NCBI GenBank assembly: GCA_023391815.1
Contig: JAEWAF010000030.1
Location: 1-48,800 of the forward strand
DNA: 48,800 nt
Direction: 5' to 3'
Source: Pseudomonadota bacterium
GTDB taxonomy: Bacteria > Pseudomonadota > Gammaproteobacteria > Steroidobacterales > Steroidobacteraceae
Shown here: one piece after another, positions 1 to 8,538 of the stretch
Layout of the letters: each line of letters begins with the position of its first letter
Numbering within the stretch: the first letter of the stretch is position 1
Notes under the pieces: generated by a model
Database searches by the model: none
Told to the model about the DNA's origin: nothing
What the model saw: only the letters and a program-made list of their open reading frames with translations
Translations under genes and position numbers: made by a program

Positions 1-73
1 AGGGATGGGACCAACGGGCCGAGCGATAGCGAAGGCAGTAGGGGAGCGCGGTGCCGGGACGAGGTAGGTCGCT

Positions 74-270
74 CCCGGCGACGCGGACCACCAACGCTCC
101 GCCTCCGCTCCGAGGACGACGCGGAAACAGATTGCCTGGCGATGCGACCACCAACGCTCCGCCTCCGCTCCGAGGACGACGCGGAAACAGATTGCCCGGC
201 GACGCAGACCACCAACGCTCCGTCTCCGCTCCGAGGACGACGCGGAAACAGACAGCCCGGCGATGCGGAC
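74..270. repeat. Tandem repeat, about 60-61 bp unit, three copies plus a partial fourth
   Basis: Three near-identical head-to-tail copies start near 74, 135 and 195, with a shortened fourth from about 256. Each contains the blocks ACCACCAACGCTCCG and CGAGGACGACGCGGAAACAG. Differences are single bases and a one-base length change in places, so the array is young or homogenised. All three forward frames read through it as arginine/proline-rich protein, but the period is not consistently a multiple of three and no start signal is present, so I do not call a gene. It lies downstream of the last gene of the minus-strand lipid operon. Bases 1-73 hold nothing I can identify. Confidence 0.85.
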
Positions 271-296
271 CGCCGGCGCCGAGTCCGATGCCATCC

Positions 297-719
297 TCAA
301 TTAGCCGCACCGCCGCCCAAGACATCGCGCAACTCTTCGGCCGAGAGCGCCCGACTGGAAACCACCCGACTCCCTTCGAGCACGCACAGGAAATTACGTT
401 CCGGCCCATCTCCAGGCTTGGCCACGAAAGGTTTAGCGACGCCGCCGATCAAATGCTCCTGCCTGGAGCGCTGATCGATCGTGACATCAAAGCGATATCG
501 AAGCTCGAAGACGCGCGTATCGAGCAGATGCTTCTGACAAAACAGCTGCGGGCAAATCCGGGCCGCGTTCTCGTCTTCGATCGGATCGCAGCCCTTTACC
601 ACAACCGCTTTCTTCGAGCGTAACAGCTCCGGCTCGCTCAGATTGCCGAGCAGCCAGAACAGCCCGGACAGCGCGATTCCGAAGACCCCGGCGAAGATGG
701 CAAGGCGTAGCGGCAACAT
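297..719 (-). CDS. Small membrane-anchored protein of unknown function
   Basis: 140 aa. Residues about 5-27 form one hydrophobic segment (LAIFAGVFGIALSGLFWLLG), consistent with a signal anchor, followed by a soluble domain of about 110 residues with three cysteines in its first half (GCDP, ICPQLFCQ). I do not recognise the family. The start lies only 13 bp after the stop of the cyclopropane-synthase-like gene, in the same direction, so it is probably the last gene of that operon and may serve the same membrane-lipid programme. That role is inferred from position only. Confidence 0.6.
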   Translation of the reverse strand: MLPLRLAIFAGVFGIALSGLFWLLGNLSEPELLRSKKAVVVKGCDPIEDENAARICPQLFCQKHLLDTRVFELRYRFDVTIDQRSRQEHLIGGVAKPFVAKPGDGPERNFLCVLEGSRVVSSRALSAEELRDVLGGGAAN

Positions 720-732
720 GGTGCCGCGAACT

Positions 733-1992
733 TTACCCGCGCCAGCCCGGCTTCACCATCAACATGTGCACGTCACCTAGCTGCCGCTCCGCGAACCCGC
801 CTTCGCAATAGCAGAGATAGTAGTCCCACAGCCTAATGAACTCCTCCGGATAGCCGAGTGCGCGCACCTTGCCGATGCTCGCGAAGAAGTTCTCCCGCCA
901 CAGATGGAGAGTGGTGGCGTAGTGCGGGCCGATGTCTTCGAGGTGAGAAACCTTCATGTCCGTCGAGCGCGTCACCGCGTCCGTGATGGCCGTGACGCAG
1001 GGGATGAAGCTGCCGGGGAATACGAAGCGCTGGATGAAATCCACGCTTTTCAACGCATCGTTATAGATCTGATCCTGGATCGTGATCGCCTGGATCAGCA
1101 TGGCGCCGTCCGGCTTGAGCAGCGAGGCGCATTTGGCGATGTAAGTGTCCAGGAACTGGTGTCCGACGGCTTCGATCATCTCGATCGACACCAGCTTGTC
1201 GTATTGCCCCGTCAGATCGCGGTAATCATCCAACCGCAAATCGATCCGATCGCTCAACCCCTCGGCGGCGACGCGCTCCTTCGCGAGCGCATATTGCTCC
1301 TTGGAGATCGTCGTCGTCGTGACACGGCAGCCGTACTTCTTCGCAGCGTAGATCGCCAAGCCGCCCCAGCCAGTACCGATCTCCATCAAATGATCCGTGG
1401 GCTTCAATTGCAGCTTCCGACAGACCGCCTCGAACTTGGCGAGCGACGCTTCCTTCAGCGTCGCTTCCGGCGCCTCGAAGATGCCGCACGAATACGCCAT
1501 CGTGTCGTCGAGGAACAGTTGGAAGAACTCGTTGCCGAGGTCGTAGTGGGCCGCGATGTTCTTGCGGCTGCCGTCCTTCGAGTTGCGATTCATCCAGTGG
1601 AAGATCCGACGCAGCGGCGAGGTCAGGAACGCGAGGCCGCCTTCCATGGTTTGCATGATCTCTCGATTCAGGACCATGATGCGCACGAGCGAAACCAGAT
1701 CGTCACTGCGCCAGTGGCCGTGAATATAAGCTTCGCCCGCGCCGGTCGTGCCGCCGAACGCGGCGTCGGCCCAGAATTGTGGGTGGACGACTTCCACCGT
1801 CGCGGACAGCGAGCACTCCGGCGTGTGCTTGCCGAAGCGATGCACCTCGCCATTGTCGACCACGGCGATCTCGCCGTGCTTCAGATGTTTCAATTGGCCG
1901 AGCAGCGCAGTGCGGCCGGTTCGTTGCAGCCACGAGTCGCTGGCGACCAGCGCGGGCGTATCGGGGAGGATCGACGGTCTTGCTGTTGTCAT
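733..1992 (-). CDS. cfa: Cyclopropane-fatty-acyl-phospholipid synthase family SAM methyltransferase
   Basis: 419 aa. The SAM-binding motif EIGTGWGGLAI is at about 204-214, preceded by the family signature AAHYDLGNEF (147-156) and YSCGIF (167-172), and followed by QRFVFPGSFIP (about 321-331) and YYLCYCEGGF near the C-terminus; length matches the family. Such enzymes transfer a methylene/methyl from SAM to the double bond of acyl chains in membrane phospholipids. The ATG at 1992 overlaps the stop of the DUF1365 gene as ATGA, indicating translational coupling; a longer upstream reading frame only antisenses or overlaps that gene. Because it sits beside an amine-oxidase-like flavoprotein and DUF1365, it may act in the branch making methylated or furan fatty acids (UfaM-like) rather than plain cyclopropanes; that is inference. 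Confidence 0.92.
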   Translation of the reverse strand: MTTARPSILPDTPALVASDSWLQRTGRTALLGQLKHLKHGEIAVVDNGEVHRFGKHTPECSLSATVEVVHPQFWADAAFGGTTGAGEAYIHGHWRSDDLVSLVRIMVLNREIMQTMEGGLAFLTSPLRRIFHWMNRNSKDGSRKNIAAHYDLGNEFFQLFLDDTMAYSCGIFEAPEATLKEASLAKFEAVCRKLQLKPTDHLMEIGTGWGGLAIYAAKKYGCRVTTTTISKEQYALAKERVAAEGLSDRIDLRLDDYRDLTGQYDKLVSIEMIEAVGHQFLDTYIAKCASLLKPDGAMLIQAITIQDQIYNDALKSVDFIQRFVFPGSFIPCVTAITDAVTRSTDMKVSHLEDIGPHYATTLHLWRENFFASIGKVRALGYPEEFIRLWDYYLCYCEGGFAERQLGDVHMLMVKPGWRG

Positions 1993-2789
1993 GGCGTCAC
2001 GGTCCACTTCGGATGAGTGAAGAACGGCGTGCGTCGGAACCACAGGCGCAGGGCCTGCCAGTAAATCGCACCGGAAACCTGGGCGGTCATGAGCGGATAT
2101 CGACACAGCGCTCGCGTTAGCGAGGCGCTGGAGATTTCCTCTCGTTGCAGCGTCAGCGTGGCGTCGAACACCCGGCGGGTGTGTCCCTCTTTGTGCTGCA
2201 AGTTGTCCATGTGAATGCGCAATTGCTCGCCCGGCACGCTCAGGCGCCAGTCGTAGCTCATGTCCATGGGCCAGAACGGCGACACGTGAAACGCCTTGCC
2301 GAACTCGAAACGCATGACCGTGTCGTTGCGCGTCGCCGACGAGACGGGCAGCACGTAGGCGTGGCGCTCCTTCCAAGGCGTGTTGGTGATTTCAGCGAGA
2401 ACGGTTTGAACATGCGTGCCGCTGCTGTCGTAGCAGTAATAGAACGACACGGGGTTGAAGATGTAGCCGAAGTAACGCAGGTGCGTGAGCATGCGAATCG
2501 GCCCGTCGGGCCGGCGGCCGGTTTGCGCCGTCACGGTGCGGCGGACGGCTTCGTCGAGGCTCAGTTCGCCGCCCACATCATCCACACCATCATTGAGTGT
2601 CTGGTGATAATCGGAACGTTTGAACCGCGCCAGCGCCGGGCCGCGAGCCGACCAGCACCAGTACTCATCGAACAGCTGGGGCAGTTCGGCCAGGTCCAGA
2701 TACATCATGAACAGCGCATAGCGGAACTGATGCCCGGCCGGCTCGTGCCGGCGGTGACGAACCCAACCGTTATAGATACAACTTTCCAT
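1989..2789 (-). CDS. DUF1365 family protein
   Basis: 266 aa. The sequence has the family's typical features: an N-terminal HRRHEPAGHQFRYALFMMYLDL stretch (given here as HRRHEP and FRYALFM), the central GYIFNPVSFYYCYD (about 150-163) and a C-terminal PFWPMDMSYDW block. Function is not established; the family is repeatedly found next to cyclopropane synthase and FAD amine-oxidase genes and is assumed to assist fatty-acid modification. Here it lies 27 bp after the flavoprotein and overlaps the methylase by 4 bp, so the three are very probably co-translated. Confidence 0.88.
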   Translation of the reverse strand: MESCIYNGWVRHRRHEPAGHQFRYALFMMYLDLAELPQLFDEYWCWSARGPALARFKRSDYHQTLNDGVDDVGGELSLDEAVRRTVTAQTGRRPDGPIRMLTHLRYFGYIFNPVSFYYCYDSSGTHVQTVLAEITNTPWKERHAYVLPVSSATRNDTVMRFEFGKAFHVSPFWPMDMSYDWRLSVPGEQLRIHMDNLQHKEGHTRRVFDATLTLQREEISSASLTRALCRYPLMTAQVSGAIYWQALRLWFRRTPFFTHPKWTVTP

Positions 2790-2816
2790 GGAGGTCTCGC
2801 GTCTGTTGGACCGCCA

Positions 2817-4106
2817 TCACGCAACGCTTGCCGCAGGCGGCGGGGCAGTTTCGCCGCGCGACGTGAGGTCCCATTGGAAATGCTCCAGCGCGCGCATGGC
2901 CGTCACGACGCCATCTTCGTGGAACCCATAACGCCAATAAGCCCCGCAGTAGTACGTGCGGCGAGCGCCATTCACTTCGCGATGGCGCGCTTGAGCAGCC
3001 ACGCCTTGGGGCAGATAAACCGGATGGTGATAAGCGATGCGCTGAATGATCTTGCTCGGGTCGATCGCGTCCGCATGATTCAGGGTCACCAGGAACTTCG
3101 TCGGCGCATCCAGCGACTGCAGGACGTTCATGTCGTAGGTCAGCGCGACCGGCTGCTGTGGATTCTTCAGCGCGTGATAATTCCAAGCGGCGCGTGCCAG
3201 AGGTCGGCGAGGCAGTAACGAGGTGTCCGTGTGCAGGATCGCTTCGTTGGCGGCGTACGGAAATGCTTTCAACACTTCTCGTTCGGCCGGTGTCGGGTCG
3301 CTCAACAGATCGAGCGCCTGATCGCTGTGGCAGGCGATGAAAAGGTGATCGAAGCGATATACGTCGCCCCGGTTCGTGCAGACCTCGACGTCGTTTGGCC
3401 GCCGACGCACGCTTTCAATCGGCGTCGACAACTTCACGTCGGCCTGCATCGACGCAATCAACTTGCGCACGTATTCGCGCGACCCGCCTTTGACCGCCTG
3501 CCACTGCGGGCGGTTGTCGATGTTCAGAAAGCCGTGGCGTTCGAAGAAGTCCACGAAGAAGCGCGCCGGGAACGACAGCATCGCATCGGCCTCGGCGGAC
3601 CAGATCGCGCGGCCCATGGGCAGGATGTAACGCTCGGCGAACGATTCGGAATAACCGTGGGCGCGCAGATATTCGCCTAGGGTCAGCTTGTCGTCGTGGG
3701 TCTTCAGCAGCGCGCGCGATTCACGATTGAAGCGCAGGATGTCGTAGATCATGCGCAGGAACGACGGACTCACGAGGTTCGAGCGCTGCGCGAACAATGC
3801 ATTCAACGAGGTGCCGTTGTACTCCAGCCCGGTGCGCTCGCAGCGCAGGCTGAAGCTCATGTTCGAGGGCTGCCACTGCACGCCCAGCTCGCGCAACATC
3901 GCGATGAAGTTCGGGTAGGTCCAGTCGTTGAAGACGATGAACCCGGTGTCGACGGCATAGCGTTTGCCTTGCCAGTCGACGTCGAGGGTGTTGGTGTGGC
4001 CGCCGGGATAGTGGCCCGCTTCGAATACGGTGACGTCGTGCTGCCGGCTCAGCCGCCAGGCCGCATAAAGCCCTGCGATTCCCGCGCCGATGACTCCGAT
4101 GCGCAT
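2817..4106 (-). CDS. FAD-dependent amine-oxidase-like protein of the fatty-acid modification cluster
   Basis: 429 aa. The N-terminus shows a complete dinucleotide-binding motif: GAGIAG at 7-12, with an acidic residue (FEAG, E29) ending the second strand and PGGHTNT after it, as in FAD/NAD(P)-binding amine oxidases. AGGGA lies 6 nt before the ATG at 4106 and supports this start. It precedes DUF1365 and the methylase. In Rhodobacter-type singlet-oxygen clusters a homologous flavoprotein is reported to desaturate methylated acyl chains during furan fatty acid synthesis; I propose an analogous lipid-linked oxidation here. The annotated alternative would be a generic FAD-dependent oxidoreductase. 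Confidence 0.88.
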   Translation of the reverse strand: MRIGVIGAGIAGLYAAWRLSRQHDVTVFEAGHYPGGHTNTLDVDWQGKRYAVDTGFIVFNDWTYPNFIAMLRELGVQWQPSNMSFSLRCERTGLEYNGTSLNALFAQRSNLVSPSFLRMIYDILRFNRESRALLKTHDDKLTLGEYLRAHGYSESFAERYILPMGRAIWSAEADAMLSFPARFFVDFFERHGFLNIDNRPQWQAVKGGSREYVRKLIASMQADVKLSTPIESVRRRPNDVEVCTNRGDVYRFDHLFIACHSDQALDLLSDPTPAEREVLKAFPYAANEAILHTDTSLLPRRPLARAAWNYHALKNPQQPVALTYDMNVLQSLDAPTKFLVTLNHADAIDPSKIIQRIAYHHPVYLPQGVAAQARHREVNGARRTYYCGAYWRYGFHEDGVVTAMRALEHFQWDLTSRGETAPPPAASVA

Positions 4107-4143
4107 GCTGATTCCCTGCCCGTAACGATGTGGATGCTTGTTG

Positions 4144-5184
4144 TTAGTGAGCTGGCGATCGACGGGTGCGCGCGTCGCGCACTTCGCGAGGCACGGGCTT
4201 GAGATCCCAGACGATCCCGAACAGCGCGAGCACGCGCAGCCCGTAGTACGTCAGGTCGATCTCCCACCAATAAAAACCTTGTCGCGTCGACACCGGGTAA
4301 TGATGGTGGTTGTTGTGCCAGCCTTCGCCGAACGTGAGCAGTGCCAGCCACAGGTTGTTGCGGCTGTCGTCGCTGGTCTCGTAACGGCGCTTGCCGAAGC
4401 GATGACACAGCGAGTTGATGGTGTAGGTCGCGTGATAAGTCACGACCGTCGACACGAAGAAGCCCCACACCAGCATCTGCCAGCGATTCGTGTGCAGGCT
4501 GGGCGCGTAGTGCTCGAACAGCGCGCCGAGGCCGAACAGCCCGACCGCGAGCGCGACCGGCACCAGGATGTCGAAGCGATCCAACAGTTTCAGCTCGGGG
4601 AATTTCAGCAGGTCGCGGACGCGGGACAGGTCGGGTTGGAAGTGACGACGTGACAGGAACCAGCCCAGGTGGCTCCAGAGAAAGCCGCGCTGGACCGGCG
4701 AGTGAACATCGTGCTCGGTGTCCGAGAACGCGTGGTGATGACGGTGGTGCGCAGCCCACCAGATCGGGCCGCGCTGCACGGCTGAGGCGCCGAGCAGAGC
4801 GAACACGAACTGGCCGGCGCGCGAAGTCTTGAACGAGCGATGTGAGAAGTAACGATGATAGAACCCGGTGATCGCGAACATGCGGATCACGTACATGCCG
4901 ACAGCGAAGCCGGCCGCGATCGGGCTCACGCCGACGAACAGCACCGCCACGCAGGCGATGTGCATGCCGATGAAGGGAATGACGCGCAACCAGTCGATGT
5001 CATCGATCCTGGCCGAATCGAAATTGGCCAACCCGGCGCCCGCGTCGAGCCAGCGGCTCAAGCTGGTCCACAGCGTTTTTTCTTTCTTGTCGAAAGCGGC
5101 CGTGGCACTGGCGAGGCGCGCGTCGGAAGTCACGACTTCCGACGGCCTCGGCGGTGCGGTTTCAGGGTGGGTGCTCATGCTCAT
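4144..5184 (-). CDS. Membrane acyl-CoA/acyl-lipid desaturase, delta-9 type
   Basis: 346 aa. The three histidine boxes of the membrane diiron desaturases are intact: HRYFSH (110-115), HRHHH (147-151) and HNNHH (290-294). Several hydrophobic helices (about 68-92, 122-136, 205-225, 238-255) provide the membrane scaffold. The enzyme would use O2 and electrons to introduce a cis double bond in a fatty acyl chain, supplying the unsaturated substrate for the downstream methylase. I chose the ATG at 5184, which has GAGG four bases upstream; a TTG 33 bases further upstream is less likely. It is 37 bp upstream of the flavoprotein gene and 58 bp downstream of the photolyase. Confidence 0.92.
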   Translation of the reverse strand: MSMSTHPETAPPRPSEVVTSDARLASATAAFDKKEKTLWTSLSRWLDAGAGLANFDSARIDDIDWLRVIPFIGMHIACVAVLFVGVSPIAAGFAVGMYVIRMFAITGFYHRYFSHRSFKTSRAGQFVFALLGASAVQRGPIWWAAHHRHHHAFSDTEHDVHSPVQRGFLWSHLGWFLSRRHFQPDLSRVRDLLKFPELKLLDRFDILVPVALAVGLFGLGALFEHYAPSLHTNRWQMLVWGFFVSTVVTYHATYTINSLCHRFGKRRYETSDDSRNNLWLALLTFGEGWHNNHHHYPVSTRQGFYWWEIDLTYYGLRVLALFGIVWDLKPVPREVRDARTRRSPAH

Positions 5185-5242
5185 GCGTCCTCGTGACGGA
5201 TTTCGCAGGAGCGGCAAGCTACGGATTCAAATCGTTAATTCA

Positions 5243-6694
5243 TTAACGCAGTTGGGAATAAACCTGAAGCGCGCGCTTGCGGGATTCCCCCAAATCGACG
5301 CACGGGCGGGGATACGTTTTGTCCAGTTCGACGCCCGCTTGCTGTAAAACAGCCGCCGGTGCGGCCCACGGTTGATGGATCCAGCGATCCGGCAGCCGCG
5401 CGAGCTCGGGAATCCAAAGGCGGATGTAGCCGCGCAGTGGATCGAAGCGCTTCGCCTGTAGCACCGGATTGAAGATGCGGTAGTAGGGCGCCGCGTCGGC
5501 GCCGCAGCCCGCGACCCATTGCCAGCCGAGCGTGTTGTTCGCCAGATCCGCGTCGACGAGCGTGTCCCAGAACCAGCGCGCGCCTTGCAGCCAATGAATC
5601 TGCAGGTTCTTGGTCAGCAGGGATGCAGTGATCATTCGAACACGGTTGTGCATCCAGCCGGTGCGCCACAGTTCGCGCATGCCGGCATCGACCAGCGGAA
5701 TGCCGGTGAGGCCGCGTTGCCAGGCTCGCAGGTCGGAAGGGCTGCGTCGCCATTTCTGTTTGGCGAAGCGCGGGTCCAGCGGCGCGTCGGTCGTCGCGGG
5801 AAAATGAAACAGCAGGTGATGCGCGAACTCGCGCCAGCCGATCTGTCGCAGATAGCTGTCCGTCGCTTTCGCCTGGGCCGCGCCGCCGTTCGAATGTCGG
5901 AGCATGGCGACAATCTGCCGCGGCCCGATTTCACCGAAATGCAGATGAGGCGAGAGGCGCGAGGTCTCGGCGCGGTCGGGCCGATCCCGTCCGGTCGGAT
6001 AACGGGCGATCTGCTTGCCGAACTGTTCGAGCTGCTTGCATGCACCGATTTCGCCCGGCATCCAGGTTTCCGCCAGACCTTGATCCCAAGGGATCGTGGG
6101 CAGCAGTCCGAGGTCGTCGATAGAGATGCGCGACAGACCGCGCGGCACTGGCGGTAGCTTGCGGGGCGCCTTGCTCGGCGGCGGCAAGGTCGGCAGCAGC
6201 TTTTCCACCGTGCGCCAGAACGGGGTGAACACACGATAGGGCAGGTTCTGCCCGTTCAACACCGTGCCCGGTTCGAACAACAACGCTGCATTGCTCTGCT
6301 CGATTGACACGCCGTCATGGCCCAGCGCCGCCGCGACCTCGGCGTCGCGCTTCAGTGCCGCCGGTTCGTAAAGCTTGTTCCAGCACACCAGCGTCGCGCC
6401 GGTTTTGCGGATGAGATCGCGCAGTGCCGAGAGCGAATCGCTTCGGCGCACGATGAGCTGGCTGCCGATTTTGCGCAGGCCGGCGTCCAGAGCGACCAGG
6501 CTGTGATGCAGCCACCAGCGACTGGCCGCGCCCGGGGCCCACGGCTGTTCCTCTTCCGGTGAATAGACGAAGACAGGCACCACGCGCTCGGCGTGTTCGA
6601 GGGCATGAAGGAGCGCGGGATTGTCCGTGAGGCGCAGATCGCGCCTGAACCAGACGAGGGCAGTACTGACCGAGGCGGCTCGGTGCGCGTTCAC
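5243..6694 (-). CDS. phrB: Deoxyribodipyrimidine photolyase, class I type
   Basis: 483 aa, normal length. The N-terminal Rossmann-like antenna domain begins ALVWFRRDLRLTDNPAL (12-28). The FAD-binding domain carries LSPHLHFGEIGPRQ (247-260), GWREFAHH (286-293), WMHNRVRMITASLLTKNL (347-364) and WQWVAGCGADAAPYYRIFNP (391-410), including the Asn of the NNTLGWQW region. It repairs UV-induced cyclobutane pyrimidine dimers with blue/near-UV light. The start is a GTG with only a weak ribosome site, so the exact N-terminus is uncertain by a few residues. Position ahead of lipid-modifying genes matches light/singlet-oxygen stress operons known in other proteobacteria. Confidence 0.95.
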   Translation of the reverse strand: MNAHRAASVSTALVWFRRDLRLTDNPALLHALEHAERVVPVFVYSPEEEQPWAPGAASRWWLHHSLVALDAGLRKIGSQLIVRRSDSLSALRDLIRKTGATLVCWNKLYEPAALKRDAEVAAALGHDGVSIEQSNAALLFEPGTVLNGQNLPYRVFTPFWRTVEKLLPTLPPPSKAPRKLPPVPRGLSRISIDDLGLLPTIPWDQGLAETWMPGEIGACKQLEQFGKQIARYPTGRDRPDRAETSRLSPHLHFGEIGPRQIVAMLRHSNGGAAQAKATDSYLRQIGWREFAHHLLFHFPATTDAPLDPRFAKQKWRRSPSDLRAWQRGLTGIPLVDAGMRELWRTGWMHNRVRMITASLLTKNLQIHWLQGARWFWDTLVDADLANNTLGWQWVAGCGADAAPYYRIFNPVLQAKRFDPLRGYIRLWIPELARLPDRWIHQPWAAPAAVLQQAGVELDKTYPRPCVDLGESRKRALQVYSQLR

Positions 6695-6811
6695 GAGGCC
6701 GCGCTTATCGCTGTGCGATGGAGAAGGTTTCGGATCGACCGCGCCGCGTTATACCGGGCGCGGTCGAGAAAAAGACCGTGGCAGGGGAGAGGGAAGCAGG
6801 TATCGGAACGC

Positions 6812-7150
6812 TCAGGCGTCGTCCCGATCGTTGTAATCGTCATCGTCGTCGTCGAGGTCTTCGTCCTCGTCGTCGTCCCAATCGTCGTCGTCCTCGTCCC
6901 AATCGTCCTCGTCGTCTTCCTCTTCTTCTTCCTCTTCTTCCTCGTCATCGCTGGCCCAGCCTTCGGGCTCCTCGGCCTGCTCCAGATCGAGCTCATGCCA
7001 GGTATCGAGGTCGATCTCCTCGATATCGCCGTTCTCGTACTGGACTTCGACCAACTCCTGGTCGGGATCCACGGACAGGACCTTGAAGACCTCGTTCTCT
7101 TCGAGATCCTCATACCATTTTCCCTGGACCGGGTCGTAATCTCTGGCCAC
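6812..7150 (-). CDS. DUF6763-like small acidic protein
   Basis: 112 aa. The first 60 residues resemble a small beta-rich domain found in gammaproteobacterial proteins (pattern GKWYEDLEENEVFKVLSVD, then VEVQYENGDIEEIDLDTWHEL). The C-terminal 45 residues are almost pure Glu/Asp with a few Trp, giving an extremely acidic disordered tail. The GTG at 7150 has GAGG at good spacing (7 nt); an in-frame GTG two codons upstream has no room for a ribosome site. Function unknown. The family name is recalled rather than searched, so treat it as tentative. It is transcribed toward the photolyase with a 117-bp gap. Confidence 0.75.
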   Translation of the reverse strand: MARDYDPVQGKWYEDLEENEVFKVLSVDPDQELVEVQYENGDIEEIDLDTWHELDLEQAEEPEGWASDDEEEEEEEEEDDEDDWDEDDDDWDDDEDEDLDDDDDDYNDRDDA

Positions 7151-7317
7151 GCACACACCTCAAACGACGAGAACCGGTGTATTCACCGGCGGCGGAATAT
7201 TAGGGGCATTCTCCAAGACTGCCAAGTGAGTGAAACAGCGCGGCGCGGTCTTTCATGGGCGGATGGACGGGGGTTCGGCCGGTGCCTACACTGCCGCGCC
7301 CTTACATTCTCCATGCC

Positions 7318-8463
7318 ATGACAGCCATAACGCGAGCACAGACATCCGCCCAGCCGCTAATGCAGGCACGGCGTATCGTCATCAAGGTCGGCTCGGCCCT
7401 GCTGGCCGATCCCGCCAGCGGCTCGGTCAAACGAGACTGGCTGGAAACCCTGGCGGCCGATATCGGCGCATTGCGCGCGCGGGGGCAGGAGGTGCTGCTG
7501 GTGTCCTCGGGCGCGATCGCGCTGGGTCGCCGGCAACTCGGACTCGCTCCAGGCAAGCTGAAACTGGACGAGAAGCAGGCGGCGGCGGCGGTGGGCCAGA
7601 TCCGCCTGGCGCACGCGTGGACCGAAGTGCTCGAGCATCACGGGTTGAGCGTCGCGCAGATTCTGCTCACTCCCGGCGATACGGAGCAGCGTCGTCGGTA
7701 CCTGAATGCGCGCAACACGCTGCGCACTTTGTTGAAGCTCGGCTCGGTGCCGGTCATCAACGAGAACGACACCGTCGCTACCGCCGAGATACGTTATGGT
7801 GACAACGACCGGTTGGCGGCGCGCGTCGCGCAGATGATCAGCGCGGATTGCCTGATTCTGTTGTCGGACGTCGACGGCCTGTACACGGCCGATCCCACGC
7901 GCGATCCCAATGCGCAATTCATTCCCGAAGTGCGCGCGATCACGCCCGAAATCCAAGCCATGGCGGGCGGATCGGCCTCCGCGGTCGGCACCGGCGGCAT
8001 GGCGACGAAAATCACCGCGGCGAAAATCGCCGTCGGTGCAGGCTGTCATATGTGCGTGGCGCTCGGCAGAGAGTTGCATCCGGTAAAACGGATTGAAGAA
8101 GGCGCACGTTGCAGCTGGTTCTATCCGTCGGCGAGTCCGTCGACCATGCGCAAGCAATGGATCGCGGGTACGTTGCAACCTGCGGGTGAGCTTTATGTAG
8201 ACGAAGGCGCGGCCGCTGCTCTCAGTCGAGGCAAGAGCCTGTTGCCCGCGGGCGTGACGCGCATCGTCGGTCCGTTCCAGCGCGGAGACGCGCTCATCGT
8301 GCGAGACGCCGCGGGTAACGAAATCGCACGCGGTCTCGTCGCGTATTCGAGCACCGACGCCGAGCGATTGCTCGGACACAAATCCAGCGAGATCGAAACG
8401 CTGCTCGGATTCCACGGCCGAGATGAGATGATTCATCGCGACGATTTAGTCCTGACAAACTAG
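7318..8463 (+). CDS. proB: Glutamate 5-kinase
   Basis: About 381 aa from the ATG at 7318; another in-frame ATG at 7360 begins just before the kinase core and may be the true start. The core starts IVIKVGSALL, followed by VSSGAIALGRRQLGL, NENDTVAT, YGDNDRLAARVAQM and the GGMATKITAAKIA segment of the amino-acid-kinase fold. The last 100 residues (TLQPAGELYVDEGAAAAL onward) form the C-terminal PUA domain, so this is the long two-domain form. It phosphorylates glutamate in the first step of proline synthesis. The partner proA lies 8 kb away on the same strand instead of next to it. Confidence 0.95.
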   Translation: MTAITRAQTSAQPLMQARRIVIKVGSALLADPASGSVKRDWLETLAADIGALRARGQEVLLVSSGAIALGRRQLGLAPGKLKLDEKQAAAAVGQIRLAHAWTEVLEHHGLSVAQILLTPGDTEQRRRYLNARNTLRTLLKLGSVPVINENDTVATAEIRYGDNDRLAARVAQMISADCLILLSDVDGLYTADPTRDPNAQFIPEVRAITPEIQAMAGGSASAVGTGGMATKITAAKIAVGAGCHMCVALGRELHPVKRIEEGARCSWFYPSASPSTMRKQWIAGTLQPAGELYVDEGAAAALSRGKSLLPAGVTRIVGPFQRGDALIVRDAAGNEIARGLVAYSSTDAERLLGHKSSEIETLLGFHGRDEMIHRDDLVLTN

Positions 8464-8538
8464 AGCGGGTTTCGCCCGGCTGACTCGCTGCGGGGCTTTG
8501 TTAGTATCGGCCGCTTGGACATTCGTCCATCAGCGGAT

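Noticed and set aside
51..623. Repeat-rich open frame with NAPPPLRGRRGN-type repeats
   Set aside because: It follows the DNA tandem repeat and then runs antisense through the small membrane-anchored gene; no ribosome site, and the repeat period is not constantly a multiple of three.
6695..6811. RpoE/ChrR-type promoter before the photolyase
   Set aside because: A CGATCC-like element is present on the minus strand, but no properly spaced -10 was found.
6593..7321. Long plus-strand frame with Val/Ile-rich protein
   Set aside because: It is the complement of the acidic tail of the DUF6763-like gene; the hydrophobic look comes from reversing GAG/GAC codons.
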